From Sphingobacterium allocomposti (lineage in GTDB: Bacteria > Bacteroidota > Bacteroidia > Sphingobacteriales > Sphingobacteriaceae): a DNA stretch of 64,000 nt. The translations under genes and the position numbers were made by a program. Below the pieces are notes generated by a model, which was given only the letters and a program-made list of their open reading frames with translations, did no database searches and was not told the origin of the DNA. Positions within the stretch are counted from its first letter, which is position 1; each line of letters opens with the position of its first letter. This document shows positions 25,072 to 33,775 of this stretch, piece by piece. The stretch spans positions 1 to 64,000 of the forward strand of contig NZ_VNHX01000019.1 in assembly GCF_008124885.1 (NCBI RefSeq), in the 5' to 3' direction.

Positions 25072-27870
25072 TTATAAGTCAAATTTCACTCCTAAGTTAA
25101 AGCGAGGGCGATAGTATTCCAGTTGCATAGTGCGTTCTTTGCTCCCTTGATAGTAGCGTAGGGGCTGGTTCGTTAAGTTGTTTGCTTCACCGAAAATCCG
25201 GAACTGCTTTGTAATCTTATAGGATGCATTAGCGTCTAGGAAGAATTGACGGTCGTAGTATGCATCATAGAACGAAGATTCTGTGATTTCATCCAAGTAC
25301 GCCGCGGTGTAGTTTGCCGATACCCTTGCCGAGAATTTGCTGTTTTCCCAAGACAACGAGCCGTTCAGCATGTGTGGTGCTGTCTTTGGTAAACCGAGAC
25401 CTTCTCTTTCGTCGCCATCCTCACTGGTGATGCCTTTCGCTACCGAATGGGTGTAGGTGTAGTTTGCGTAGATGCCAAAGCCTTTTAGGAATTTTCCTGG
25501 AAGAAAATCCAATTGACGTTGAAACGCTACCTCCGCGCCGTATACATCTACTTTGTCCCCATTGCGGTGTTGTACGAAAGACCATTGTCCGCTGCTGCCT
25601 GCTGGAATGGGGTTGCTTACGTTCGGGAAGTCTGCCGCGAATTTCTCGTGGCTATAGTTTGGGTCATTGTAAGTATAAATAAAGTTGCTCAGGTTTTTGT
25701 AGAAGAGACCGCCGGAAACCAAACCGATGTTTTGGAAATAATTCTCCAGCATCAAATCGAAGTTGGTCGCGTAAGTTGCTTTCAAATCCGGATTACCGGC
25801 TACAATTTCAAAATCGCCGGGCATGGAGCTAACGAATGGAGCCAGCGCATAGTAATTCGGGCGGGCTAAGCTGGTGGTTACTGCCGCGCGGATGATGAAG
25901 TCTTTGGTCACATCGTGACGCAGTGTCAAGCTAGGTAGCACATTGATGTAATCATTCTTGTTGTTGATTTGGCCAAGCAGTTCTTCCTCGTCCTGCACGT
26001 AATTACCGGTGTAGTCGATCTTAGTGTATTCCACACGGGCACCGACGATCATGGATGTTTTCTCGGTGAAGTTCTGATCCCAACGAACATAGCCTGCATA
26101 TATCTGCTCCTTGGCATGGTAGTTCTCTGCTAGGTACTCGTCAGGGACGGTTTCTTGCTCAAACAAGGAAGTGTTGTTAAGATCCAGTCCGCCTAGGTAT
26201 TTTTTATCGACGAAAGCGCCCGGATTATATTGGTTTCCTTGAGCAAAGGTAAGATTTGACCAATCTTCCATTGGTAAAGTGTTCATCCCTCCGAAATCTT
26301 CCGTTGGGGTATAAGAGTAGAAAATGTTATCTCTTTTCTTGTTTTTGAGACGTATCCGCGCACCGAAGCGGAATCTGCCTTTTTGATCGGCGATGACACT
26401 TAAAGGCACCCGGAAATTGATTTTCGCGCCAAACTCATCTTCTTCTGTATAGTCTTGATTATCGGTTAACTCACGGAAGCCGAATTGTGAATAATCGTGG
26501 TAGGTATCTGTAATGAAAGGCTTGCGGGGGTCGGATAAATCTTGGTTGAGGACTACGTCACCTTGATCATATTCAATATAGCGCTCATTCGGACGATCTT
26601 CCGAAGCTTTGGAGTAAGAAGCGGCCCAATCCATGTCGAGTTTAGGGCTCAAAAGGTGCTCACCACGTAGGGAAAAGTTCAGTACTTTTTGACGCTCCAG
26701 ACGCGTGTTTTTATTGCTATTGTCGCCAATACCGCCTTTTGTTTGCCGACGAATATCGCCCACATAAGCCTGCTCGTCTTCATTCCACTCTATTCCTCTG
26801 TAGCGCGCGCGGTAGCGGTTCTCGCGATCGTCGCGCCAGTTATATATCGCATTTAACTCCAAGCGGTGTCTGGAGTTGAATGCGTAATCGGTAGCCAAGG
26901 AGAAACTGCGGCGGATACGCTGTACATCGTATTTACGGATATCCATTTCTTCCACAAAGGTTCTTCCGCCATCTTCTTCCCAAACAGCCTCGATGTTATC
27001 AGAACCGAAATTTTGCGTTTGGATGGTACCACTTAATACAACGCCGAGTTTGTTATCTGCGAATCGATTACCGTACACGAGTGATCCATTATAGATGCCC
27101 TGTTCGCGGATTGGCATGTATCCACCGCCTAAGGTAGCGGAGATACGTTGTTTATTCGGCACTGCCCGGGTAATCAGGTTTACTGAGCCCCCAATAGCGT
27201 CAGCATCCATATCCGGTGTTAGGGTTTTATTGACCTCAATCGTCGAGATCATATCCGAAGGGATGAGATCCATCTGTACGTTCCGGTTATCGCCTTCAGC
27301 CGATGGAATACGGTCGCCGTTCAGGGTTACGGAGTTCAGTTCGGGTGATAGACCGCGTATGATGATGTTGCGTGCTTCCCCTTGGTCGTTTTGCATCGTG
27401 ATACCAGGGACACGTTTCAATGCATCACCGATATTCTGGTCAGGAAAACGTCCAACTTGATCGCTCGAGATGATGTTGGTGATATTGCCGTTATTTTTCT
27501 GCTGGTTTAAGGCTCTGGCCTGTCCCTTGGCGATATCTCCCATGACGCTGACTTCCCCGATGGTCTGGGTGGAGGGAGATAGCAGAACTTCTAATTGCTC
27601 TTGCTTACCGTTCACGGAAATCTGCATGGTGTACGTTTGATATCCCATATAGTTTACGCTGAGGGTATAAGTGCCCGCAGGAAGATTCAAAAACTCGAAA
27701 TCGCCAGTAACATTCGAGACCGTGTGGCGGTTGCCTTGCTCTAGACGGAGGGTAGCTCCCGGTAAAGAAAAGCGATCGGAAGCATCCATGACCTTACCTT
27801 TCAGGATTGTTGTCTGCGCATAAGATGCAGAGCAGCATAATAATAGCAGAATGGTGTAAATAAGTTTCAT
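25072..27870 (-). CDS. TonB-dependent outer-membrane receptor
   Basis: A receptor of about 932 residues. Order of parts: signal peptide (MKLIYTILLLLCCSASYAQ), a carboxypeptidase-regulatory-like beta-sandwich of about 90 residues (GATLRLEQG, LPAGTYTLSVNYMGYQTY), a plug domain (FPDQNIGDALKRVPGITMQ, IIIRGLSPELNSVTLNGDR), then the 22-strand barrel ending LGVKFDL with a terminal hydrophobic residue. No SusD partner is nearby, so it is not a classic SusC pair. Cargo is inferred to be an organophosphate such as phytate, from the two phosphatase genes that follow. A GTG eight codons upstream could also serve as start; the ATG at 27870 gives a better signal peptide. Confidence 0.9.
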   Translation of the reverse strand: MKLIYTILLLLCCSASYAQTTILKGKVMDASDRFSLPGATLRLEQGNRHTVSNVTGDFEFLNLPAGTYTLSVNYMGYQTYTMQISVNGKQEQLEVLLSPSTQTIGEVSVMGDIAKGQARALNQQKNNGNITNIISSDQVGRFPDQNIGDALKRVPGITMQNDQGEARNIIIRGLSPELNSVTLNGDRIPSAEGDNRNVQMDLIPSDMISTIEVNKTLTPDMDADAIGGSVNLITRAVPNKQRISATLGGGYMPIREQGIYNGSLVYGNRFADNKLGVVLSGTIQTQNFGSDNIEAVWEEDGGRTFVEEMDIRKYDVQRIRRSFSLATDYAFNSRHRLELNAIYNWRDDRENRYRARYRGIEWNEDEQAYVGDIRRQTKGGIGDNSNKNTRLERQKVLNFSLRGEHLLSPKLDMDWAASYSKASEDRPNERYIEYDQGDVVLNQDLSDPRKPFITDTYHDYSQFGFRELTDNQDYTEEDEFGAKINFRVPLSVIADQKGRFRFGARIRLKNKKRDNIFYSYTPTEDFGGMNTLPMEDWSNLTFAQGNQYNPGAFVDKKYLGGLDLNNTSLFEQETVPDEYLAENYHAKEQIYAGYVRWDQNFTEKTSMIVGARVEYTKIDYTGNYVQDEEELLGQINNKNDYINVLPSLTLRHDVTKDFIIRAAVTTSLARPNYYALAPFVSSMPGDFEIVAGNPDLKATYATNFDLMLENYFQNIGLVSGGLFYKNLSNFIYTYNDPNYSHEKFAADFPNVSNPIPAGSSGQWSFVQHRNGDKVDVYGAEVAFQRQLDFLPGKFLKGFGIYANYTYTHSVAKGITSEDGDEREGLGLPKTAPHMLNGSLSWENSKFSARVSANYTAAYLDEITESSFYDAYYDRQFFLDANASYKITKQFRIFGEANNLTNQPLRYYQGSKERTMQLEYYRPRFNLGVKFDL

Positions 27871-27910
27871 AAAGAATTGTTTGATGTGTTGCACATAACG
27901 TTAGTTAATA

Positions 27911-27946
27911 CTTCGACAAAGGTTAAAGACCTTGCCGGCAATCACA
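27911..27946 (-). promoter_or_regulatory. Candidate promoter of the TonB receptor gene
   Basis: On the minus strand a TTG is followed after about 20 bp by AACCTTTG, one mismatch from TAnnTTTG. It lies about 45 bp upstream of the preferred start. Confidence 0.4.
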
Positions 27947-28022
27947 ATTTTCTGCCGTAAACAAAACATTAACACCTTCTTTTGGATCATATACAACATG
28001 GCAACATAACGTCTTTGGGGTT

Positions 28023-28042
28023 TCATAAACGATTGTTTATGA
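28023..28042. promoter_or_regulatory. 8-bp inverted repeat upstream of the receptor gene
   Basis: TCATAAAC (28023-28030) and GTTTATGA (28035-28042) are perfect inverted repeats with a 4-bp spacer, in the region between the regulator and receptor genes. No T-run follows on either strand, so an operator is more likely than a terminator. Confidence 0.45.
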
Positions 28043-28112
28043 GTGATTTGTCTTATTGACTTTTAGCCATTAAGTTTGTGTTAAGTAAAAGCAGCGCTGC
28101 GTTGAGCGGAAG

Positions 28113-29744
28113 TTAAAGATCCTGGATAAATGCGCTTAAGCTTTTTCCTTCCGGAAGATCGAGCTTTTTTCGCAGCCGGTACCGGGCGATTCGAAGGCTA
28201 TCTTGTGATATGCCAAGCATCGTTGATATGTCGGCCGAACTCAGGTTCATTTTTAACAAGGCGGCTAGTCGCAGGTCGGCCGAACTTAGTTTGCTGCAGT
28301 GTTCCTTTAGGCCATCGAAGAAATGTTCGTGCACACGTTCAAAAACAACACGGAAGTCTTCCCAGTTTTTGTCCTGGTTGTGGTTGAGCTGGAGGAGATT
28401 CAAAAGTTGTTTTAGTTCTTTACGCTGATCTCTCTTGTCGCTTTTCACGATTTCGCTGAGTTTTTCCTTTAGCTCTTCGAGTAGTTGATTCTTCTGGATC
28501 AGGTGGAGGGTGTGGCTTGTCAGCTCTTTGCTTTTGAGCTCTAATTCGTTGCGGAGGTTTTCAGCTTTCAGCTGCTTGTTATAGAGGTCGGTCTCCATCG
28601 CGATCTTCTGTGTCTCGTAGAGCTTCTGGTTTTGCTCATTAAGCTTGCGTTCGTTTGCAATTTTTAACCGCTGCCGGCTGATGATGCTCAGGCCTAAGAA
28701 TAATAAGAGCAGGACAATCGCCGCGCCGAACAGTAATAGGGTAAAGTGTATTCGCCGTTCCCGTTCGTATTGTGTAATTGCGTCTTCTTTCTGTTCAAGT
28801 TCAAATAAGGTCTGCAGTATCGTCAGCTGTTTGGCATTATCTTCCGAGAATATATCGGCATGTATATTCCTGCCGGCCTCACTGTAGTGGTAGGCGCTGT
28901 CGTGTTGCCCCATCAGGGAAAATATTTTGGCGAGATCGCGGTAGGCGCTGGCCAGCTGATAATGCTCGTTCATCCGTTTTGCTAGAGAGGCCGCCTGGCG
29001 CGTATAGCGTAAGGCGGTGTTGTATTCGCCTGTTTTTCGATAGATGTCGCCCATATTGTTGGTGATTTCGATATGGAGCGTCTTATCATCTGTCTTCATG
29101 GCAATTTCCAGCGCTCTGCTGAAGTACAAACGGGCCGAGTCCAGCTGAAGCTTATCTTCATAGATGCTACCGATATTTTCATGGATTTTGGCGGCAAGGG
29201 CCGAATCATTTTTCTCGTCCAGTTGGGCCAGTGCCATATGCTGGTAGTGTTTAGCCTCTTCAAGGTTGCCGTTTTTCTCGTGCACCTGTCCGATATGTGC
29301 GAGGGCATCGGCGATACCTTCCTGTGCGTCGGCCGACTTATATAAAGTAAGCCCCTGTTCGAAGGCCTCCAGGGACGAAGGATATTGTTTGTTATGAAAC
29401 CTCGTTTCGCCGATTTTAATCCATATCGCGGCCAGTTCCGCTATCTGGTTTTGTTTTCTAAATAGCGATTCGGCCCGATAAAAGTTGTCAAGCGCCTGTA
29501 GATAGGCCGCCTGAAAATAGTATAATTCGCCGATCTGCCCGTAGCAGACAGCGGCCTGGCAGTCGTTGTCATCCGCTAAAGCGGCATGGAGCGTCCGTCT
29601 TATCTGCTTAAATGCCATATCCGGATTTTCACGCATCGATTCCCGCGACAGCGGCGCATAGGACGTGCTTTTCTGGGCAAAAAGCAGATTGCCCACACAC
29701 AACAGGAGTATCGGAAGAAATAAATATCGGGATAAAATAGCCAT
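28113..29744 (-). CDS. TPR-containing membrane regulator with LuxR-like HTH
   Basis: A 543-residue protein of a type common in Bacteroidota. Order of parts: signal peptide or first membrane segment (1-24), about six tetratricopeptide repeats (roughly 40-290; for example ALAHIGQVHEKNGNLEEAKHY), one transmembrane segment (LLLFGAAIVLLLLFLGLSII), a long coiled coil, and a C-terminal helix-turn-helix (LSSADISTMLGISQDSLRIA, RYRLRKKLDLPEG). The periplasmic repeats may sense a signal and the cytosolic helix-turn-helix may act on DNA. Its place upstream of, and codirectional with, the receptor/phosphatase genes suggests it controls them. Confidence 0.85.
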   Translation of the reverse strand: MAILSRYLFLPILLLCVGNLLFAQKSTSYAPLSRESMRENPDMAFKQIRRTLHAALADDNDCQAAVCYGQIGELYYFQAAYLQALDNFYRAESLFRKQNQIAELAAIWIKIGETRFHNKQYPSSLEAFEQGLTLYKSADAQEGIADALAHIGQVHEKNGNLEEAKHYQHMALAQLDEKNDSALAAKIHENIGSIYEDKLQLDSARLYFSRALEIAMKTDDKTLHIEITNNMGDIYRKTGEYNTALRYTRQAASLAKRMNEHYQLASAYRDLAKIFSLMGQHDSAYHYSEAGRNIHADIFSEDNAKQLTILQTLFELEQKEDAITQYERERRIHFTLLLFGAAIVLLLLFLGLSIISRQRLKIANERKLNEQNQKLYETQKIAMETDLYNKQLKAENLRNELELKSKELTSHTLHLIQKNQLLEELKEKLSEIVKSDKRDQRKELKQLLNLLQLNHNQDKNWEDFRVVFERVHEHFFDGLKEHCSKLSSADLRLAALLKMNLSSADISTMLGISQDSLRIARYRLRKKLDLPEGKSLSAFIQDL

Positions 29745-29860
29745 ATTAAAATTGTGTCCTGTATCAGATGGAGGTAATAGCTTTAAAAGTAAAAGGCTGA
29801 TATGATCTTAGTGTTATGTAGGTGTTAATTTAATATTTAATGGTGTTAACTATGGCCACC

Positions 29861-29893
29861 TTGCTGTTTTTTAGCCGCTCTTCGTTATCTTTG
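29861..29893 (+). promoter_or_regulatory. Promoter of the arginine/proline operon
   Basis: TATCTTTG at 29886-29893 fits the -7 consensus; TTG at 29861-29863 is 22 bp upstream. Two GGTGTTAA direct repeats (29821-29828 and 29842-29849) lie immediately upstream and may be an operator. Confidence 0.6.
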
Positions 29894-29913
29894 CTAGCAA
29901 TCATTTAATTTAC

Positions 29914-31047
29914 ATGGATTTATTTAACGTCTATCCAATCAATCCCATCAATATTGTTAGAGCGGAGGGGTCTACAGTCTGGGATAGCCAAGGTAACGAA
30001 TACCTTGATCTGTATGGTGGTCACGCGGTGATTTCTATTGGACACACGCATCCACATTATGTTGAAGCATTGACGTCGCAATTGAACCGAATTGGTTTTT
30101 ATTCGAATTCGGTTGAGATTCCGATTCAGAAGCAATTTGCCCAGCTGTTGGGGGAAGTGTCGGGTAAGGAAGCGTATACGCTCTTTCTTTGTAACTCGGG
30201 TGCTGAAGCAAACGAGAACGCGCTGAAACTGGCGTCTTTCCATAATAAGCGAAAAAAGGTTATTGCCTTTACGAAAGCGTTCCATGGGCGCACATCGTTA
30301 GCTGTGGCGGCGACTGACAATCGGAATATCGTGGCTCCGGTCAATGAGACCGATAACGTGTCGTTTTTGCCGTTTAACGATGAGGAAGCCTTAACAAGAG
30401 CCTTTGAGGAATATGGCCATCTGGTGTCGTCGGTCATCATTGAGGGCATTCAAGGGGTAGGAGGAATACGCGAAGCCTCCGTGTCGTTTTTGCGACTGAT
30501 CCGTCGTTTATGTGATCAATACGGTGCTGTATTTATCGCCGATTCTGTGCAGTGCGGATACGGCCGTACCGGCAATTTCTTTTCACATGATTACGCCGGT
30601 GTGGATGCCGACATCTATACGATGGCTAAAGGTATGGGAAACGGTTTTCCGATCGGGGGAATCGCAATTTCTCCAACGTTTCAAGCGTCATTTGGTATGT
30701 TGGGAACAACGTTTGGCGGAAATCATTTAGCTTGTGCCGCCGGTATAGCAGTATTGGATGTTATTAAACAGGAAAACCTATTGGATAATGCGAAGGCGGT
30801 GGGCGAATACCTTATTCAGGAGCTGAACAAATTTGAGCGCGTGCTGGAAGTCAGAGGACGTGGGCTGATGATCGGTATCGAGCTTCCTGAAGAATTAGGA
30901 AGCGTTAAGAAAGACCTCCTCGTTAAGAATCGCATATTCACGGGCGAGGCAAAGCCGAACGTCATCCGCATCTTGCCGGCGCTCAATATCACGAAGGAGA
31001 TAGCGGATAGATTTTTGACCGCGCTTGATGAGCGGCTGAAGGGATAA
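29914..31047 (+). CDS. argD: Acetyl/succinylornithine aminotransferase
   Basis: A 377-residue class III PLP aminotransferase that makes N-acylornithine from N-acylglutamate semialdehyde. The PLP lysine is K239 in YTMAKGMGNGFPIGG, and the cofactor Asp is D210 in ADSVQCGYGRTG; most relatives have Glu in place of the Ser that follows it. GAEANENALKLA is the phosphate-binding block. It is the first gene of the arginine operon. Confidence 0.92.
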   Translation: MDLFNVYPINPINIVRAEGSTVWDSQGNEYLDLYGGHAVISIGHTHPHYVEALTSQLNRIGFYSNSVEIPIQKQFAQLLGEVSGKEAYTLFLCNSGAEANENALKLASFHNKRKKVIAFTKAFHGRTSLAVAATDNRNIVAPVNETDNVSFLPFNDEEALTRAFEEYGHLVSSVIIEGIQGVGGIREASVSFLRLIRRLCDQYGAVFIADSVQCGYGRTGNFFSHDYAGVDADIYTMAKGMGNGFPIGGIAISPTFQASFGMLGTTFGGNHLACAAGIAVLDVIKQENLLDNAKAVGEYLIQELNKFERVLEVRGRGLMIGIELPEELGSVKKDLLVKNRIFTGEAKPNVIRILPALNITKEIADRFLTALDERLKG

Positions 31048-31196
31048 GGACGTTTTACTTTTGCTTTTTACTTTGAAATATCACTCGTGTTCCAGCCACA
31101 AAAACACAAGAATATTCCATAGGGCAATCGAAAATCAGAATGCGAAGCATTCACCAATACAGTTGGATGTAAGCACTAATGAATAATTAGACACAT

Positions 31197-32156
31197 ATGA
31201 AAAAATTTTTTTCCGTAGCGGACGTAGCTGATTTACATGGGGTTGTTCAGGAGGCGCTGTCGTTGAAAAGTTCGCCTCACGCCTTTGAGCACTTAGGTAA
31301 AAACAAAACATTGGGACTTGTTTTTTTGAATCCAAGCCTACGTACACGTTTAAGTACGCAGAAGGCGGCAATGAACCTTGGCATGAACGTCATGGTGATG
31401 AACATGGACAAAGACGGGTGGGCATTGGAAACACAGGACGGTGTAGTGATGGATGGAACGACAGTAGAACACATTCGGGAAGCGGCAGCTGTGATGGGCG
31501 AATATTGTGATATCCTCGGACTTCGTTCCTTTCCCGGGCTGAAAGACAGGGAAGCCGATTACACGGAGGACCTGTTTAATAAGTTTATCAGCTACTGCGG
31601 TGTCCCTGTTGTCTCGTTGGAAAGTGCGACACGGCACCCGTTGCAGAGTCTTACCGACCTTATAACTATTACAGAGCATAAAGCGGTGGAGAAGCCTAAG
31701 GTGGTCCTGGCATGGGCGCCTCACGTGAAAGCCCTGCCCCAGGCAGTTCCCAACTCGTTTTCAGAGTGGATGTGTAAAGCACAGGAACAGGGGCTCGTAG
31801 AGTTTACGATTGCCCACCCTATGGGATATGAGCTGTGTGAGGATTTTACGAAAGGGGCAAAAATAACGAACGATCTGGAAGAGGGATTGAGCGGGGCGGA
31901 CTTTGTCTATGTAAAAAACTGGTCTTCTTATGTAGATTATGGTCAGGTTTATCCGGTGGCGCAAAGCTGGATGATGGACAATCGGAAGCTACAGATGACG
32001 AACAACGCCAAGGTTATGCACTGCCTGCCTGTGCGACGTGACCTGGAACTGTCTTCAGAAATTTTGGATGGTCCGAATTCGCTGGTAATTAAGGAAGCGG
32101 GGAACCGCGTCTGGGCTGCGCAGGTCGTCTTGAAACGTATGTTGGAAAATCTTTAG
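31197..32156 (+). CDS. argF': N-acylornithine carbamoyltransferase (ArgF')
   Basis: A 319-residue transcarbamylase acting on acylated ornithine, the Bacteroidota and Xanthomonas variant of arginine synthesis. The carbamoyl-phosphate motif is SLRTR (47-51), followed by STQKAA; ATRHPLQSLTDL and MHCLPVRRDLELS complete the active site. In Bacteroides fragilis succinylornithine carbamoyltransferase residue 90 is Pro and the acetylornithine enzyme has Glu at the equivalent position; here it is Val90 (VMDGTTVEHI). Which acyl group is used is therefore open. Confidence 0.92.
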   Translation: MKKFFSVADVADLHGVVQEALSLKSSPHAFEHLGKNKTLGLVFLNPSLRTRLSTQKAAMNLGMNVMVMNMDKDGWALETQDGVVMDGTTVEHIREAAAVMGEYCDILGLRSFPGLKDREADYTEDLFNKFISYCGVPVVSLESATRHPLQSLTDLITITEHKAVEKPKVVLAWAPHVKALPQAVPNSFSEWMCKAQEQGLVEFTIAHPMGYELCEDFTKGAKITNDLEEGLSGADFVYVKNWSSYVDYGQVYPVAQSWMMDNRKLQMTNNAKVMHCLPVRRDLELSSEILDGPNSLVIKEAGNRVWAAQVVLKRMLENL

Positions 32157-32170
32157 AGATACTTATAGCG

Positions 32171-32965
32171 ATGGGAAGTGTGCTGAATATTATTAAGATA
32201 GGCGGAAATGTCATTGATGACGAGGAACAGCTTCAAAGTTTCCTCGAAAAGTTTGCGGCCCTGCAGGGAAAGAAGATTTTAGTTCATGGCGGAGGCAAGA
32301 TAGCAACGAGGGTTGCATCGGGGTTAGGCATAGAGGCAAAGATGGTGAACGGGCGGCGGATAACAGACGAAGCCATGCTGGATGTCGTGACGATGGTATA
32401 TGCTGGCTTAACCAACAAAAAAGTAGTTTCTTCGCTCCAGAAGTTCGGTTGTGATGCCGTGGGGCTGAGTGGGGCCGACGGCAATACAATTAAAGCCGTA
32501 AAACGGCCGGTGAAAGAGATTGACTACGGCTACGTAGGGGATATTTTGGTAGACTCGGTGAATCTGCTGAGCATAAAGAAATTTTTGGAGGCGGGCTTTA
32601 CGCCGGTATTCTCGGCCATCACGCATAACGGACTCGGCCAGCTATTGAATACGAATGCCGACACTATTGCTTCGGCATTGGCGGTCTCGCTGTCGAAAAT
32701 ATTCGAAACGCGTTTAATTTACTGCTTTGAAAAGAATGGTGTCCTTCGTGATGTAGAGGATCCCAACTCGGTTATAAAGTCGATTCACGCAGATGAGTTT
32801 CAGCAGCTGGTAGACAGCGGTACTATTTACGAAGGAATGATACCGAAGCTGGAAAACGCCTTTCACGCTATTGGGAAAGGAGTCAAAAATGTATATATTG
32901 GCAATGCTTTAAACCTACATCTTTATCAACAGGGAGAGTTTGGCACTTGCTTATTGGGCAAATAA
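32171..32965 (+). CDS. argB: Acetyl(succinyl)glutamate kinase
   Basis: A 264-residue amino-acid kinase that phosphorylates N-acylglutamate. KIGGNVIDDEEQL is the N-terminal ATP-binding part, HGGGKIATRVASGLGIEAKM the glycine-rich loop, and NGRRITDEAMLDVV the substrate region. It starts 14 bp after argF'. The acyl specificity should match that of the neighbouring carbamoyltransferase. Confidence 0.93.
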   Translation: MGSVLNIIKIGGNVIDDEEQLQSFLEKFAALQGKKILVHGGGKIATRVASGLGIEAKMVNGRRITDEAMLDVVTMVYAGLTNKKVVSSLQKFGCDAVGLSGADGNTIKAVKRPVKEIDYGYVGDILVDSVNLLSIKKFLEAGFTPVFSAITHNGLGQLLNTNADTIASALAVSLSKIFETRLIYCFEKNGVLRDVEDPNSVIKSIHADEFQQLVDSGTIYEGMIPKLENAFHAIGKGVKNVYIGNALNLHLYQQGEFGTCLLGK

Positions 32966-32974
32966 ACAGTTAAG

Positions 32975-33775
32975 ATGAGTAAAATAACAATAATCGGCAG
33001 CGGAAACATTGGTTTTTCCCTGGCCAAGGGGCTGGTGACGTCAGGTCAGTTTAAGCCGGACGATATTACGTTAACACGACGCAGCATTGCCGCGCTAAAG
33101 GAAGAGGCCGGATTAGGGTTTCGCGTGAGTGACAACAACCCGGAAGCATCGTCCGACGCCGATATTATCGTACTCGCCATATTGCCGCAGCAGCTGAAGA
33201 AAGTGATGGAAGAGCTAAAGCCGGTCGTACAGCCCACCCAGGTTATTGTATCGGTGGTGTCGGGTGTTAGCTGTGCCGACGTGAAGGCAATTTTAGGCCA
33301 GGACAAAATCGTGGTAAGAGCTATGCCGAATACGGCTATCGCCATCGGGCAATCCATGACCTGTATCGCCAGCGATGACGCGCCGGGCGAAAAGGTGGCT
33401 GTCGTTGAACGTCTTTTCGAGGCAGTAGGCTCAGTTGTTATCATTCAGGAAGACCTGATGACGTCGGCGACAGCCTTATGCGCATGTGGTATCGCCTTTT
33501 TCCTGCGCGCCATCCGGGCAGCATCTCAAGGTGGCGTTGAAATCGGTTTCCATGCCCATGACGCGCTGAAGATGGCAGTTCAAACGGCCAAGGGAGCTGC
33601 GGACCTGCTGTTGCAAACGCAAAATCATCCGGAAGGTGAAATTGACAAGGTTACATCACCCAAAGGATGTACCATTGCGGGTCTTAACGAAATGGAGCAC
33701 TATGGCTTTAGCTCCGCCTTTATCAAAGGAATTAAACTATCGGCAAAAAAAGCGGGAGGGCTGTATAATGATTAA
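32975..33775 (+). CDS. proC: Pyrroline-5-carboxylate reductase
   Basis: A 266-residue NAD(P)H enzyme for the last step of proline synthesis. The Rossmann motif is IIGSGNIGFSLAKGL at the N terminus; VVRAMPNTAIAIGQSMT and the C-terminal VTSPKGCTIAGLNEME are family signatures. Its place between argB and argE couples proline with arginine synthesis. It overlaps argE by eight bases. Confidence 0.93.
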   Translation: MSKITIIGSGNIGFSLAKGLVTSGQFKPDDITLTRRSIAALKEEAGLGFRVSDNNPEASSDADIIVLAILPQQLKKVMEELKPVVQPTQVIVSVVSGVSCADVKAILGQDKIVVRAMPNTAIAIGQSMTCIASDDAPGEKVAVVERLFEAVGSVVIIQEDLMTSATALCACGIAFFLRAIRAASQGGVEIGFHAHDALKMAVQTAKGAADLLLQTQNHPEGEIDKVTSPKGCTIAGLNEMEHYGFSSAFIKGIKLSAKKAGGLYND

